From assembly GCA_017460065.1 (NCBI GenBank), contig JAFUBT010000009.1, forward strand, positions 19,906 through 83,905: a stretch of 64,000 nucleotides of DNA, in the 5' to 3' direction. The position numbers and the translations under genes are program-made. Shown piece after piece: positions 51,297 through 60,101 of the stretch. The DNA comes from Candidatus Saccharimonadota bacterium (lineage in GTDB: Bacteria > Patescibacteriota > Saccharimonadia > Saccharimonadales > Saccharimonadaceae). Each line of letters opens with the position of its first letter. The stretch's first letter is position 1. Below the pieces are notes generated by a model. The model was not told the DNA's origin, searched no databases, and saw only the letters and a program-made list of their open reading frames with translations.

Positions 51297-54095
51297 GTCG
51301 GATTTCTTATTATGTGTATGCCGGTTGTGCTTTTTCTTGTGTGGGCGCGCTGGGGCGTCGTTGGAGCTAATAACGGGGCGGGCGGAGCGCTCGTCGTCAA
51401 CGGAGCTGTCTAGCTTGATATAAGTTTCGTCTGCACTCTCCTGCTCTGCGACTGGTTTAATATTAGGACTGCGAAGTTGGCTTTGGTTGACTAATTTGCC
51501 GAGGTCTTTCAGGCCGTTACCGGCGTGGTCGGCTTTGCCTTGGGCGGCATTGGGCGAGATTTTTTGCTTACGGAAGTCGTTTTGCGGCGTGGGTTGGAAT
51601 TGGTAGACAGCTTTGCTGGAGGATGTACCGCTACTCTGTTGACCGCCTCGTTCGCCGGCAGCGCGACCAGAGTCGGACAGGGTCTTTTTCCACTTGTCGG
51701 CGGCCTCGATGTTGGCACGGATGTCGCGTTCGACCGCTTCCCTATCGCGAGCATAAGTCAGACGTGAGTGGCGGATAATTTGTGGTGTTAGGTCGTTGGG
51801 CGCTTTGGGAATGCTGAGGGTCGTAGCCGAGAACGCAGGAGTCTTTTCGCCGTTGATAATCATAGATGTGACGAAGTGGCGGTTATTGAGGTTCAAGAGG
51901 TCTTGCGCCTCAAAGATGGGCTCGAATTGCTTGGCTAATACCGGGGCGTCGTCAGCGGAAACTCGGAAGGAGATTGTGGTGCCGACGTTGCCGAATACCG
52001 CATCGCGCACGGCATCAGTCATCTGGGAAGTGTACTGGTTAGCAACGGTGAGGTTGAGTCCGTATTTGCGTGCTTCGGACAGAATTACGGCAAAAGAATC
52101 AGTAGCGAAGTTCTGGAATTCATCGACGTAGAGATAGAATGGGCGGCGGTCTTCGACGCGCGGAATGTCGGAGCGCGACATGGCGGCAAGCTGAACTTTG
52201 GTAACTAGGAAGGCGCCGAGAATACCGGCATTGTCTTCGCCGATGAGACCCTTGGAGAGGTTGACGACGAGGATTTTGCCTTCGTCCATAATTTGGCGGA
52301 TATTGAAGCTGGATTTAGGCTGGCCGATGATATTGCGGATAATCGGATTAGCGGTAAAAGCGCCAACCTTGTTGAGAACAGGTGCAACCGACTCGGTGAC
52401 TTGTTTTTCGCTCCAGCTGCCGAATTCTTGTTTCCAGAATTGGAGGACGGTTACGTCCTTACAGTAATCGAGAGTTTCCTTGCGGAAATCTTTGTCAGTG
52501 AGCATGCGAGAAATGTCAAGCAATGTGGCTTCGGGGCGGTCAAGCAGCGCCAGCAAAGTATAGCGTAAAATGTGTTCGAGGCGAGGACCCCAAGAGTCGC
52601 CAAACATACGTTTGAGTACGCCAATGACTTCGGATGAGATGTTCGGCTTGCGGGCGGGATCGTCGATTTCGAGTGGGTTAAAGGCCATTGGATAACTGGT
52701 GTCGGCTGGATTAAAGTAGACGACGTCCTTGACGCGCGATTCGGGGATGAAGGAAAGGTTGTCGGTGGCAAGATCGCCGTGCGGGTCGATAATGCAATAG
52801 CCCTGGTTGTGGTAGATATCGCTGAGTGCAAAGAGGGTGAGGAGGCCAGATTTGCCGGAGCCGGTTTGGCCGATGATATAGACGTGGCGTGAGCGGTCGC
52901 GGCGATACATGCCGAATTGATGCTTGATGCCGCGGAAGTCGGTCAGACCGAAGGCGGAGATGTTTTCGTCGTAGCTATCGTTGCCGGTGAGCATAGGTAG
53001 CTTGGCGGGCGGCTCGGCGGTCTTACTGGAGGCCCAGACAATGTTAGGGGTTTCAACGCTAGTGTGTGGCAGGTGATAAACGGAAGCGAGTTCGGAGATA
53101 TTTAGCACGAAGCCGTCGTCAGTGAATTGGCGTAGCTTGTAGGCGTCGAGAGAGCGTGGGTCGCTCGAAAAACCCAATGATTTGAAGCCATTGAGGTTAG
53201 TGGAGTTGAACTGCTTGAAAGTACCAACCAGCGCTTGCATATTGAGCTTGGCGTCGATGTCGTTTTTGCCGAGGTAGGCGATACGGATTTTGACTTGATA
53301 ACCCAGTTTGGTGGCTTTTTCTTCGGCCTTGGCGATGCGGGTTTTGTCGCGTTCGGAGAGTTCCTTGGCGGCAGCGGCTTCGCTCCCCTCTGGTGGTCGC
53401 CAGAGAGCGGCAATAATTTGCACGAAGTAGCGCCAGTCGAACTGGAAGGCGCCCAGGCCGCCGTTTTTGACGGAGTCAATCCAGCGCTCGCTCTTTTTGT
53501 GCCAATCGTCGGCGATAGGACGGGTGAGAATTTGGATCCAGAGCTCTTCCCCACCGTTGGGATTGAGTTTGGCGAGGGTGCCGGTTATGCCGGCTAGGGG
53601 GTCAACTTCGAAAGTGTCGAAAGTTTTGATAGGGAGAGCCTCGTTTTCGGTCAGGACGATTTCGGTACTCAGGGTTGCAGGGTAAACGCTGCGGCGGTCA
53701 ACGTAATCTTCTTTGACACGGTAAATTTGGACACTGGGGTACTGAGAATAAATTTGTCCTTCGACAAAAGATTGGAGAACCTTGGGCACCCAGACGAAGA
53801 AACGGATTTGGTTGCCGATGGAGGCGATTTCGAAAGATAAATGCTCCTGGACGCCACCGGAATTGCGTAAATCGTCGGCATCGCGGAGAATGCCGTGCAA
53901 TGAAGCAAAGAGCTGCTCGGCGGATAGTTCTTTTTTGTCGTTGTCCTTGGGGATTTCGAGCATCAAAAGGACGCTATCGACATTGAGTACTTGCAGACGA
54001 TTGCGTTTTTTGTAATTTTGGTAAGTCGCATAGCCTAGCAGCCCGACGACCGGGATCCAGACAATCGGCGACAACAATAAGCCAAGCAGGTCCAT
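51282..54095 (-). CDS. TraG/VirD4-like ATPase with N-terminal DUF8128-type region
   Basis: This 937-aa protein has one membrane helix at the N-terminus (about 5-25), a region of about 330 residues seen in CPR homologs, then a motor ATPase with Walker A IIGQTGSGKSGLL and Walker B FYLYVDEFQNFATD, and SEARKYGLNLTVANQY as in VirD4/TraG coupling proteins. The last 130 residues are polar and end in a His/Lys-rich tail. Such proteins move DNA or proteins across membranes, but no other type IV secretion gene is present here. TGC-TAAAAT on the minus strand (54108-54103) is 7 nt before the ATG. Confidence 0.85.
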   Translation of the reverse strand: MDLLGLLLSPIVWIPVVGLLGYATYQNYKKRNRLQVLNVDSVLLMLEIPKDNDKKELSAEQLFASLHGILRDADDLRNSGGVQEHLSFEIASIGNQIRFFVWVPKVLQSFVEGQIYSQYPSVQIYRVKEDYVDRRSVYPATLSTEIVLTENEALPIKTFDTFEVDPLAGITGTLAKLNPNGGEELWIQILTRPIADDWHKKSERWIDSVKNGGLGAFQFDWRYFVQIIAALWRPPEGSEAAAAKELSERDKTRIAKAEEKATKLGYQVKIRIAYLGKNDIDAKLNMQALVGTFKQFNSTNLNGFKSLGFSSDPRSLDAYKLRQFTDDGFVLNISELASVYHLPHTSVETPNIVWASSKTAEPPAKLPMLTGNDSYDENISAFGLTDFRGIKHQFGMYRRDRSRHVYIIGQTGSGKSGLLTLFALSDIYHNQGYCIIDPHGDLATDNLSFIPESRVKDVVYFNPADTSYPMAFNPLEIDDPARKPNISSEVIGVLKRMFGDSWGPRLEHILRYTLLALLDRPEATLLDISRMLTDKDFRKETLDYCKDVTVLQFWKQEFGSWSEKQVTESVAPVLNKVGAFTANPIIRNIIGQPKSSFNIRQIMDEGKILVVNLSKGLIGEDNAGILGAFLVTKVQLAAMSRSDIPRVEDRRPFYLYVDEFQNFATDSFAVILSEARKYGLNLTVANQYTSQMTDAVRDAVFGNVGTTISFRVSADDAPVLAKQFEPIFEAQDLLNLNNRHFVTSMIINGEKTPAFSATTLSIPKAPNDLTPQIIRHSRLTYARDREAVERDIRANIEAADKWKKTLSDSGRAAGERGGQQSSGTSSSKAVYQFQPTPQNDFRKQKISPNAAQGKADHAGNGLKDLGKLVNQSQLRSPNIKPVAEQESADETYIKLDSSVDDERSARPVISSNDAPARPHKKKHNRHTHNKKSDKNAS

Positions 54096-54142
54096 AATCT
54101 ATATTTTAGCATAAATGCTTCGGGTGTACTGCTGTCCTTCTG

Positions 54143-55174
54143 TTAGGCAGCGAGTTTGTAGTTGTCTTTACCGGCTTTAACAAACAGCTTTTTGTTTTGC
54201 AGATTGAGCAGGACGGTGGTTTCTTTGACCTTGCGCTCCTTGAGAACGCGCTTGACGATATCTTTGCGCGAGAGGCCGTCGTCGCCGGCCTTTTTGAGGA
54301 TTTTAGTGATAATGTCGCTGACGGTGCCCTTCTCGTAGCCCCAGCTATCGAGAGCGTAGATGCCGCGGCCAATTAGCACGAAGCGTGAATCTTTGATGAG
54401 CTCGTTGTGAATTGCTTGGACGGTTACATTTTTACGGCGGAAGGATGACGCGCTGATGGCTTGGGCGATGTCTGAGAAATGCATCGGTTCTTTATGCTCT
54501 TCTAGCACGACATAGATTTTGTCGCGAATATTCTTGGGGTTGACAGTTGGCCATTTGGTGAGGCCCCATTGGCCGTTCAGGGTTGAAAGTTTTTTGCTGA
54601 GGCGAGCGATCGCTTCGATGTGGCTGGGATGTTCGTAATCAAGCTTAGCGTCGAGTTCCTCGATGTTCATTGGGGCTTTATTGGCTTTGACGAGAGCAAC
54701 GATTTCATCGACGCGACTACGGGTGGTCTTTTCATCGCCATATTCGGCGATGCCGATAGCGCCGTGGTATTTATCGTTGTCGGCAATAATAGTGAGGGCT
54801 GGAGAGATTTCGCCCAAGAAGTTGAAGTTGGCCTTGTCGATTGCCTTAGCCTCGTGGCCGAGAATTTTCTTGGCGAGTTGGTTGGTGCGAGCAATGCGCC
54901 CCATTTCGGTGAGATTGCGGATAATCAACTTTTCGGCGGCGGCGAGTTCGGTAATGCGCCCCTCTTCGGCGGCAATTCGGAGACGGATAAGAATTGCCTT
55001 TTCGAGTTGGCGTACGCGTTCGCGCGTGATAGATAACATTTCGCCGATTTGTTCAAGGGTTTCTTTCTGCCCGTTGAGACCAAAGCGACGAGAGATGATC
55101 TCTCTTTCGCGCTCCTGTTCGATAATGCTGAGGCTACTTGAAATTGCTTTGGTAATTGTTTCCGCATTATTCAT
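54143..55174 (-). CDS. Sigma70 region 4 - HARE-HTH fusion regulator
   Basis: The 343-aa protein starts with sigma region 4 (REREIISRRFGLNGQKETLEQ, with TRERVRQLE as recognition helix; residues about 20-70). Region 2 is missing, so it cannot act as a normal sigma factor. The rest holds HARE-HTH-type winged-helix segments (near 160-205, 215-275 and 285-340; for example REPMHFSDIAQAI-type HKEPMHFSDIAQAIS). RNA polymerase delta uses the same fold. It may bind the -35 region or polymerase as a co-regulator. It has its own TTGACA promoter and a long leader. Confidence 0.82.
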   Translation of the reverse strand: MNNAETITKAISSSLSIIEQEREREIISRRFGLNGQKETLEQIGEMLSITRERVRQLEKAILIRLRIAAEEGRITELAAAEKLIIRNLTEMGRIARTNQLAKKILGHEAKAIDKANFNFLGEISPALTIIADNDKYHGAIGIAEYGDEKTTRSRVDEIVALVKANKAPMNIEELDAKLDYEHPSHIEAIARLSKKLSTLNGQWGLTKWPTVNPKNIRDKIYVVLEEHKEPMHFSDIAQAISASSFRRKNVTVQAIHNELIKDSRFVLIGRGIYALDSWGYEKGTVSDIITKILKKAGDDGLSRKDIVKRVLKERKVKETTVLLNLQNKKLFVKAGKDNYKLAA

Positions 55175-55229
55175 GCTACTGTCGTCCTTACTTCTCCGTC
55201 TACTAAAGTTGACTATCTTAATTTTCTAT

Positions 55230-55258
55230 ATATTAACATGATTGCGCTGTGATGTCAA
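55230..55258 (-). promoter_or_regulatory. Promoter of the sigma4-HARE gene with ATGTCA repeats
   Basis: Minus strand TTGACA (55258-55253), 17 bp, TAATAT (55235-55230); the leader is about 50 nt. Upstream, CATGTCA (55270-55276) and TGACATG (55302-55308) form an inverted pair around a TGC-TAAAAT second -10 candidate. This is a possible operator and perhaps an autoregulatory site. Confidence 0.6.
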
Positions 55259-55379
55259 CACCGCTTTTGCATGTCATTCTTTCACTATTTTAGCACATTT
55301 TTGACATGTTTTATAATCTTTTGCCTAAGACTTTTGTAATGCCTGCTTTTGTGGCATAGTAGTTATGCTTATTGCGCCG

Positions 55380-56666
55380 TTAATAAGCGACACAGCGTTC
55401 CCAAAACTCGGTGGTATTGGGGCTGACAGTTGCATAATTACTCTCGATTTGCTGAGCGATTGACTTAGCTTTCTCGTTTAACGGATAGCCCTTGGTGTAG
55501 TAGGCGGGGCAACTACCTCGCGTGACCATATCGGAGTAGATAGTAGCACGGTCTTCGAGGTAGTTAGTTTTGCCATAGGAACTAATAAAGTAGGCATTAG
55601 CGGCGTTAGCGCCAGTGTAGACGTAAGTGCGGTTATAAGAATCGCCATAGTTGTAATTAGGCGGATTGAGGGCGGCCATGCGGCTGGCGGCGCTGTTATC
55701 GCCCCTCTTGATACGCATGTAGCCGTCGAAATAGTGCATCAGTTCGTGATGCATAGTTTCGGCAAAGTAACTGCCATCGTCGGTTTGGAGCAGAATTGTT
55801 ACGTAGCCGCTCTCGAAAGTTTCCGTTAATCCGGAAATATTGCCGCCGATGCGTTTGACTAGGAAGATGTTCAAGGTCATACCGCTATTGATCATTTCTT
55901 GGAAGAAGCCGTTAGGATAAAGTGCCATCGCAGAGTCGATGACGAGGAGGTACTGGCGGATGGTGGCGTCATCGTAGATTTTGACGGGCGCGTATTGCTT
56001 GACTGGTTGGTAAGGGCCGACTTCTTCGCCATATTTGATATTGACACGGTACTTGTTTTGAATGCTCTGACGGAGCTGGTCGTTTAGCTCGGCTTGTGTG
56101 GGGCCTTGGGGTGCAGGTGTGGTATTGCCGGAATTATTGTTGGGCGTGGACGGGGTGCTTGGGGTGCTGGCAGAGCCGCCACTATTACTATTGCCGCCGG
56201 AGGTGGCGCCACTGCTCGTGCCGCCGCTGGCACTGCCGCCGGAACCTTTGCCGGTGTTGCCATTGCTGCCGGTTGAGCCACCATTGTTCTTAGTTCCGGT
56301 GTTTCCGTTACCGGCATTAGTGTTGCCAGTTGATCCTTTAGTGCTGCCTCCGTTGCCCGTATTGCTGCCGCTACCCGAATTGTCGTCTTTGGCTTCATTC
56401 CCAGCGCCACTTTCGACGCTTTCGCCAGTATTATCGGAATCGGCGGGTGTGCTGTGCGGCTCGGTTTCTTCGACGACGTCTTGCCCCTCCCCAGTAATCT
56501 CGTCGCCAGAATCAATGAGGACGTCTGGTGTAGCCTTGATGATATTGGCGATGGGGTTAAATTTGTTGTAAATATAAAGACTGCCAGCCAGGACAACGGT
56601 GGTACAAAAAACAATCGAAGAAATGAGGACTTTACGCTCCCGCTCAAAATGTATGCGACTTTTCAT
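55380..56666 (-). CDS. Surface-anchored HExxH putative metallopeptidase
   Basis: This 428-aa protein has an N-terminal membrane helix (about 13-32), an acidic segment, a Gly/Ser/Asn/Thr spacer of about 100 residues (for example NTGNGGSTKGSTGNTNAG), then a C-terminal domain of about 230 residues. It contains ETMHHELMHYFDGY, an HExxH zinc site; Glu residues in NYLEDRATIYSDM could be the third ligand (ExxxIY-type). Paired cysteines lie in GSCPAYY and ERCVAY. It may cut peptidoglycan-linked or host surface protein; the substrate is unknown. Confidence 0.82.
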   Translation of the reverse strand: MKSRIHFERERKVLISSIVFCTTVVLAGSLYIYNKFNPIANIIKATPDVLIDSGDEITGEGQDVVEETEPHSTPADSDNTGESVESGAGNEAKDDNSGSGSNTGNGGSTKGSTGNTNAGNGNTGTKNNGGSTGSNGNTGKGSGGSASGGTSSGATSGGNSNSGGSASTPSTPSTPNNNSGNTTPAPQGPTQAELNDQLRQSIQNKYRVNIKYGEEVGPYQPVKQYAPVKIYDDATIRQYLLVIDSAMALYPNGFFQEMINSGMTLNIFLVKRIGGNISGLTETFESGYVTILLQTDDGSYFAETMHHELMHYFDGYMRIKRGDNSAASRMAALNPPNYNYGDSYNRTYVYTGANAANAYFISSYGKTNYLEDRATIYSDMVTRGSCPAYYTKGYPLNEKAKSIAQQIESNYATVSPNTTEFWERCVAY

Positions 56667-56706
56667 AACGCTATAGCTTTATTATAGAGTAAAAAGCACT
56701 TTTTTG

Positions 56707-58977
56707 CTACTTTTTCTTACTATTCTTGCGCGTGCTGCGTTTGCTGGGGCGGCGGGTCTTTTTGGGTTTATTTGCGAGATATTCCTCGGCCTGTGTTTTG
56801 GTGACTGTCTTGGGGTCAACGTCCTTAGGGATGCGGACGAAATTGCGGCGGCCAGGACCTTTGACGTAGGGACCATAAGCGCCTTCGATGATCTGGATTT
56901 CGCCCCAGTCGGCAATATAGGAATCGCGCTTTTTTTCGTAAAGCGGCTCGGCTTCTTCGAGCGTAATGGTGTAAGGGTCGAACTCCTTGCCGAGTGGGAT
57001 ATTGTATTTGCCGCCCTTGAGGTATGGACCAAATGGGCCAGCGGCAGCAATGATTTCGGCGCCGTCTTTGGCGGTGCCGAGGCTGCGTGGCAGCTGTGGC
57101 AGGCTAAGTTGTTTCAGGGCTTGCTCAAGAGTGACGGTTTTAACGCTTTTACGTTTAGGTAAAGGTGCGAAGCGGGGTTTTTCGCCGCTCTCTTTTTCGT
57201 TGTCGCCGAGCTGGATGAAGCCGCCGTTTTTGCCGACTTTGGCGTAGATGGCTTTGCCGGTCTCGGGGTCATGACCGAGTAGGCGTGCGTTATTGTAGCG
57301 TTCGATGCCCTCGGCGGCGAGGACGCTATTATTGAATGGGCCATAAAAATCACGCAGCATCTTGACGCGATCGAGTTTGGCGTCGGCAATCAAGTCGAGG
57401 TCTTTTTCGATGTTGGCGGTAAATTTGTAGTCGACGATGCTCTTAAAATTATCGACCAAGAAGCCGGCAATGAGTTCGCCGATGGGCGTAGGAAGCAACT
57501 TGCCTTTGTTGGCGCCGTATTTTTCGCTAACTGTGGTTTTTGTGATTTGTCGATTGGTAAGTTGGTATTCGGTGACTTTGCGCTCTTCTCCATCGCTCTC
57601 CCCTTTTACCACGTAGCCGCGACTTTGGATGGCGGTCATGATGCTGGCGTAGGTACTTGGGCGGCCAATACCGAGCTCTTCGAGCTTTTTGACGAGAGAA
57701 CCCTCAGTGTAGCGGGCAGGGGCTTTGCTGTAGGTTTGGCGAGCAGTAATGAGGTGCGGCGTTATAGTTTCGCCAACTTTGAGAGGAGGTAATTCGCTTT
57801 CTTTGATACGGCCATAGACTTTGAGGAAGCCGTCAAAGGTCACGACTTCGCCCTTCCCCTCAAATATGTATGGCGTAGGCGTGGTAATCTTGACGTTGGT
57901 GTTTTCAACTTTGGCGTCGGCCATTTGCGTGGCGAGGGTACGGCTACGAATCAGCTGATATAATTTGCGTTCGTATTCGGTTTTACCGGCACTTTCGCGA
58001 CGGATATCGGTGGGGCGGATGGCCTCGTGGGCTTCTTGGGCCGTGGCGGATTTGGTGTGGAAGTTGCGTACCTTGAGATACGGCTTGCCGTAAGTGTCTT
58101 CGATATAGCTGGCCATTGCGGCGAGTGCTTGCTTGCTGAGGTTTAGGCTATCGGTGCGGTGATAAGTAATTAAACCGGCTTGATACAGTGACTGGGCGGC
58201 GCTCATTGTGGTGCGTGTGGCGTAACCGAGTTTGCTGTTGGCTTCGATTTGCATTGATGCGGTAGTGAACGGCGGAGCAGGCTTGCGGCTGCTGGGGCTT
58301 TTGTCTACGCTCTGGATGCGGTATTCGGCGTCAATGAGCTGTTTGAGGAAATCTTGTAGCTCGGCCTCATCGGTAAAGTCGTGGTCGAGTTTGGCATCGA
58401 AACCAAAGTCGCCTTTTACTTTATAGCTAAATTTGCTGGCGAATTTTTCGATACTCTGTTCGCGTTCGACAATGAGGCGCAAAGCGGGGCTTTGAACGCG
58501 GCCGGCCGAAATCGCACCGGGAACCTTTTTGCGCACAATGCCAGACAGATCGAAGCCGACCAGCATATCGAGTGTTTGGCGGGCTTGCTGACTAGCTACC
58601 ATGTTCATATCGACGTGACGGGGGTGCTGGATAGCCTCCTCGAGTGCGCTTTTGGTGATTTCGTGAAAAGTGATTCGCGCGGTGTCTTCTGGCAGCTTGA
58701 GAACTTGGCAGAGATGCCAAGAGATGGCTTCGCCTTCGCGGTCTTCATCGGTTGCGAGCCAGATTTTGTCGGCGGTTTTGGCGGCTTTTCTAAGGTCGGC
58801 AATAATACTCTTATGACCGGGGTCAATTTCGTAGGTGACGTCAAAAGTATTCTTGTCGACTTTAGTGTCTTTGCGGATGTGCCCAACGGAAGCAAGGACT
58901 TGGAAGTCTGAGCCAAGGTATTTTTCGATAGTGTGAGCCTTTGCGGGGGACTCGACGATGACTAAATTTTTGCCCAT
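56707..58977 (-). CDS. topA: DNA topoisomerase I
   Basis: This type IA enzyme relaxes negative supercoils. The 756-aa protein starts with the Toprim domain (VIVESPAKAHTIEKYLG, ATDEDREGEAISWHL). The active-site Tyr is in LITYHRTDSLNLS, and the C-terminal part has topoisomerase repeat segments (GPFGPYLKGGKYNIPLG, GAYGPYVKGPGRR) and a basic tail. The Cys4 zinc fingers of E. coli TopA are absent. TATTAT on the minus strand (58990-58985) is 7 nt before the ATG, so the mRNA is predicted leaderless and independent of the RNA gene upstream. Confidence 0.96.
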   Translation of the reverse strand: MGKNLVIVESPAKAHTIEKYLGSDFQVLASVGHIRKDTKVDKNTFDVTYEIDPGHKSIIADLRKAAKTADKIWLATDEDREGEAISWHLCQVLKLPEDTARITFHEITKSALEEAIQHPRHVDMNMVASQQARQTLDMLVGFDLSGIVRKKVPGAISAGRVQSPALRLIVEREQSIEKFASKFSYKVKGDFGFDAKLDHDFTDEAELQDFLKQLIDAEYRIQSVDKSPSSRKPAPPFTTASMQIEANSKLGYATRTTMSAAQSLYQAGLITYHRTDSLNLSKQALAAMASYIEDTYGKPYLKVRNFHTKSATAQEAHEAIRPTDIRRESAGKTEYERKLYQLIRSRTLATQMADAKVENTNVKITTPTPYIFEGKGEVVTFDGFLKVYGRIKESELPPLKVGETITPHLITARQTYSKAPARYTEGSLVKKLEELGIGRPSTYASIMTAIQSRGYVVKGESDGEERKVTEYQLTNRQITKTTVSEKYGANKGKLLPTPIGELIAGFLVDNFKSIVDYKFTANIEKDLDLIADAKLDRVKMLRDFYGPFNNSVLAAEGIERYNNARLLGHDPETGKAIYAKVGKNGGFIQLGDNEKESGEKPRFAPLPKRKSVKTVTLEQALKQLSLPQLPRSLGTAKDGAEIIAAAGPFGPYLKGGKYNIPLGKEFDPYTITLEEAEPLYEKKRDSYIADWGEIQIIEGAYGPYVKGPGRRNFVRIPKDVDPKTVTKTQAEEYLANKPKKTRRPSKRSTRKNSKKK

Positions 58978-59036
58978 GTGCTAAATAATATCATACTAAA
59001 TTTCACGTTAAAGCATAAGTGTAAAACTTACGGGCG

Positions 59037-59081
59037 TCAAAAAGCCCCAGGTAAGGGTGGGCATCACCTGGGGCTTTTTGA
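59037..59081. terminator. Strong 16-bp bidirectional terminator
   Basis: Positions 59037-59052 pair perfectly with 59066-59081 around a 13-nt loop, with five A and five T in the arms. It should end the minus-strand RNA gene and would also stop plus-strand transcription. Confidence 0.85.
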
Positions 59082-59334
59082 CCCTTTAACACACCTCTCT
59101 GGTACCGGTAGCCGGAAGCGTGACCCACCTCACAACATTTGGGCCCGCCGGTTAAAGGGGTTGCTAGCCTTAGAAAGATTCTTTCTAAGTGGAGGTAATA
59201 CTTTTCACTTCAAACTAAAAAGAAGATTTGAAGGCCGAAAGGCTTTCTAAAGCACGCAACAATTGCTAAACTAGGTTTAGCAAAGTTAATCATTTATTTA
59301 GGTGCGGTTTTTTGATGCTTACGCAATCAAAACT
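59037..59334 (-). ncRNA. Unassigned structured RNA gene, about 298 nt
   Basis: A good promoter (59369-59341) and a 16-bp terminator bound a noncoding stretch in which nearly every part can pair. Hairpins, in plus coordinates: 59310-59332 (GUAA tetraloop on the minus strand), 59263-59283 (9 bp, 3-nt loop), 59208-59233 (7 bp), 59169-59189 (9 bp, 3-nt loop), 59082-59159 (9-bp closing helix) and the terminator. GGTGGG in the terminator loop could also pair with CCCACC at 59123-59128. I find no RNase P, tmRNA, SRP or 6S core motifs. It lies between pth and topA, both also on the minus strand. Confidence 0.7.
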
Positions 59335-59340
59335 GTTCTT

Positions 59341-59369
59341 ATAATATCACGGATTTGATTTTTCGTCAA
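59341..59369 (-). promoter_or_regulatory. Promoter of the unassigned RNA gene
   Basis: Minus strand TTGACG (59369-59364), 17 bp, TATTAT (59346-59341). No start codon follows at leaderless spacing. The 59370-59520 stretch beyond it is A/T-rich and shows nothing else. Confidence 0.75.
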
Positions 59370-59520
59370 TACTTTTTGCACTATTTTCTTCTAAATTCAA
59401 TAGATATATGTGAGGTTTTTGCGGGTATTTTGGTTGCTATAACAGAGGTCAAACCGCTTATTGTTATTTTACAGAAAATATGTTGTAAAAATGAACCAAA
59501 ACTATTATTTTGCCAGATTT

Positions 59521-60036
59521 TTAGCGTTCGTGCAGGAAGTCTGTGACGGCTTTGAGGATGGCTGGGAGTTGGGCACGTTCTTGGTCGGTAAACTTAGAGA
59601 GAACAAAATCAGTATCGCCAATGCGTTGGCGCAGTGTGTCGTTGCCGCTGCCGAGCCGTAGGCGCGGAAAAATATCAGTGCCAAAATAGCGAATTGTGGA
59701 CTTGAGGCCATTATTGCCGCCCGCACTGCCCTGTTCGCGTAGGCGCAGCTTGCCGAACTGTAGATTAAAATCATCGCAAACGATCAGAAAATCCTGCGGC
59801 GTAAGCTTATGGTAAGCGCGAAAAGATTCGAAACAGCGGCCGACTTCGTTGTAGAAGCTCTGGGGCTTAATGAAGACCTTATCGCCATCCTTGAAATATT
59901 GAATATCAAACTTCTTGTCGTCTTTCCAGGTAAAACCGTAGAGTTTGGCGTAGAAATCTAGCGCCAAGAAACCGAAGTTATGGCGAGTGAAATTATACTG
60001 GTTGCCAGGATTGCCGAGTGCGGCGATAACTTTCAT
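59521..60036 (-). CDS. pth: Peptidyl-tRNA hydrolase
   Basis: Pth recycles tRNA from peptidyl-tRNA. The 171-aa chain is slightly short. It has GNPGNQYNFTRHNFGF with the catalytic His, the VCDDFNLQFGKLRLR block with the catalytic Asp, and GSAGGNNGLKS. The usual MNxSG motif reads YNEVG, a change at a normally conserved Asn region. TGC-TAAAAT (60049-60044, minus) is 7 nt before the ATG. Confidence 0.94.
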   Translation of the reverse strand: MKVIAALGNPGNQYNFTRHNFGFLALDFYAKLYGFTWKDDKKFDIQYFKDGDKVFIKPQSFYNEVGRCFESFRAYHKLTPQDFLIVCDDFNLQFGKLRLREQGSAGGNNGLKSTIRYFGTDIFPRLRLGSGNDTLRQRIGDTDFVLSKFTDQERAQLPAILKAVTDFLHER

Positions 60037-60101
60037 AACTTAAATTTTAGCATAGAAAATGCCGCCTCAAATGAGAGGCGGCGGGGAGCATTGCAGCGGC
60101 G

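Noticed and set aside
56094..56571. Plus-strand frames rich in Leu, Pro and Val opposite the HExxH surface gene
   Set aside because: They mirror the Gly/Ser/Asn stalk codons of the real minus-strand gene.
59037..59334. RNase P, T-box leader or SRP RNA identity for the RNA gene
   Set aside because: The fragment AGGTAAGGGTG recalls RNase P and AAGGGTGG recalls a T-box, but both fall in the terminator loop and no other core motifs of these RNAs are present; topA is also not a usual T-box target.
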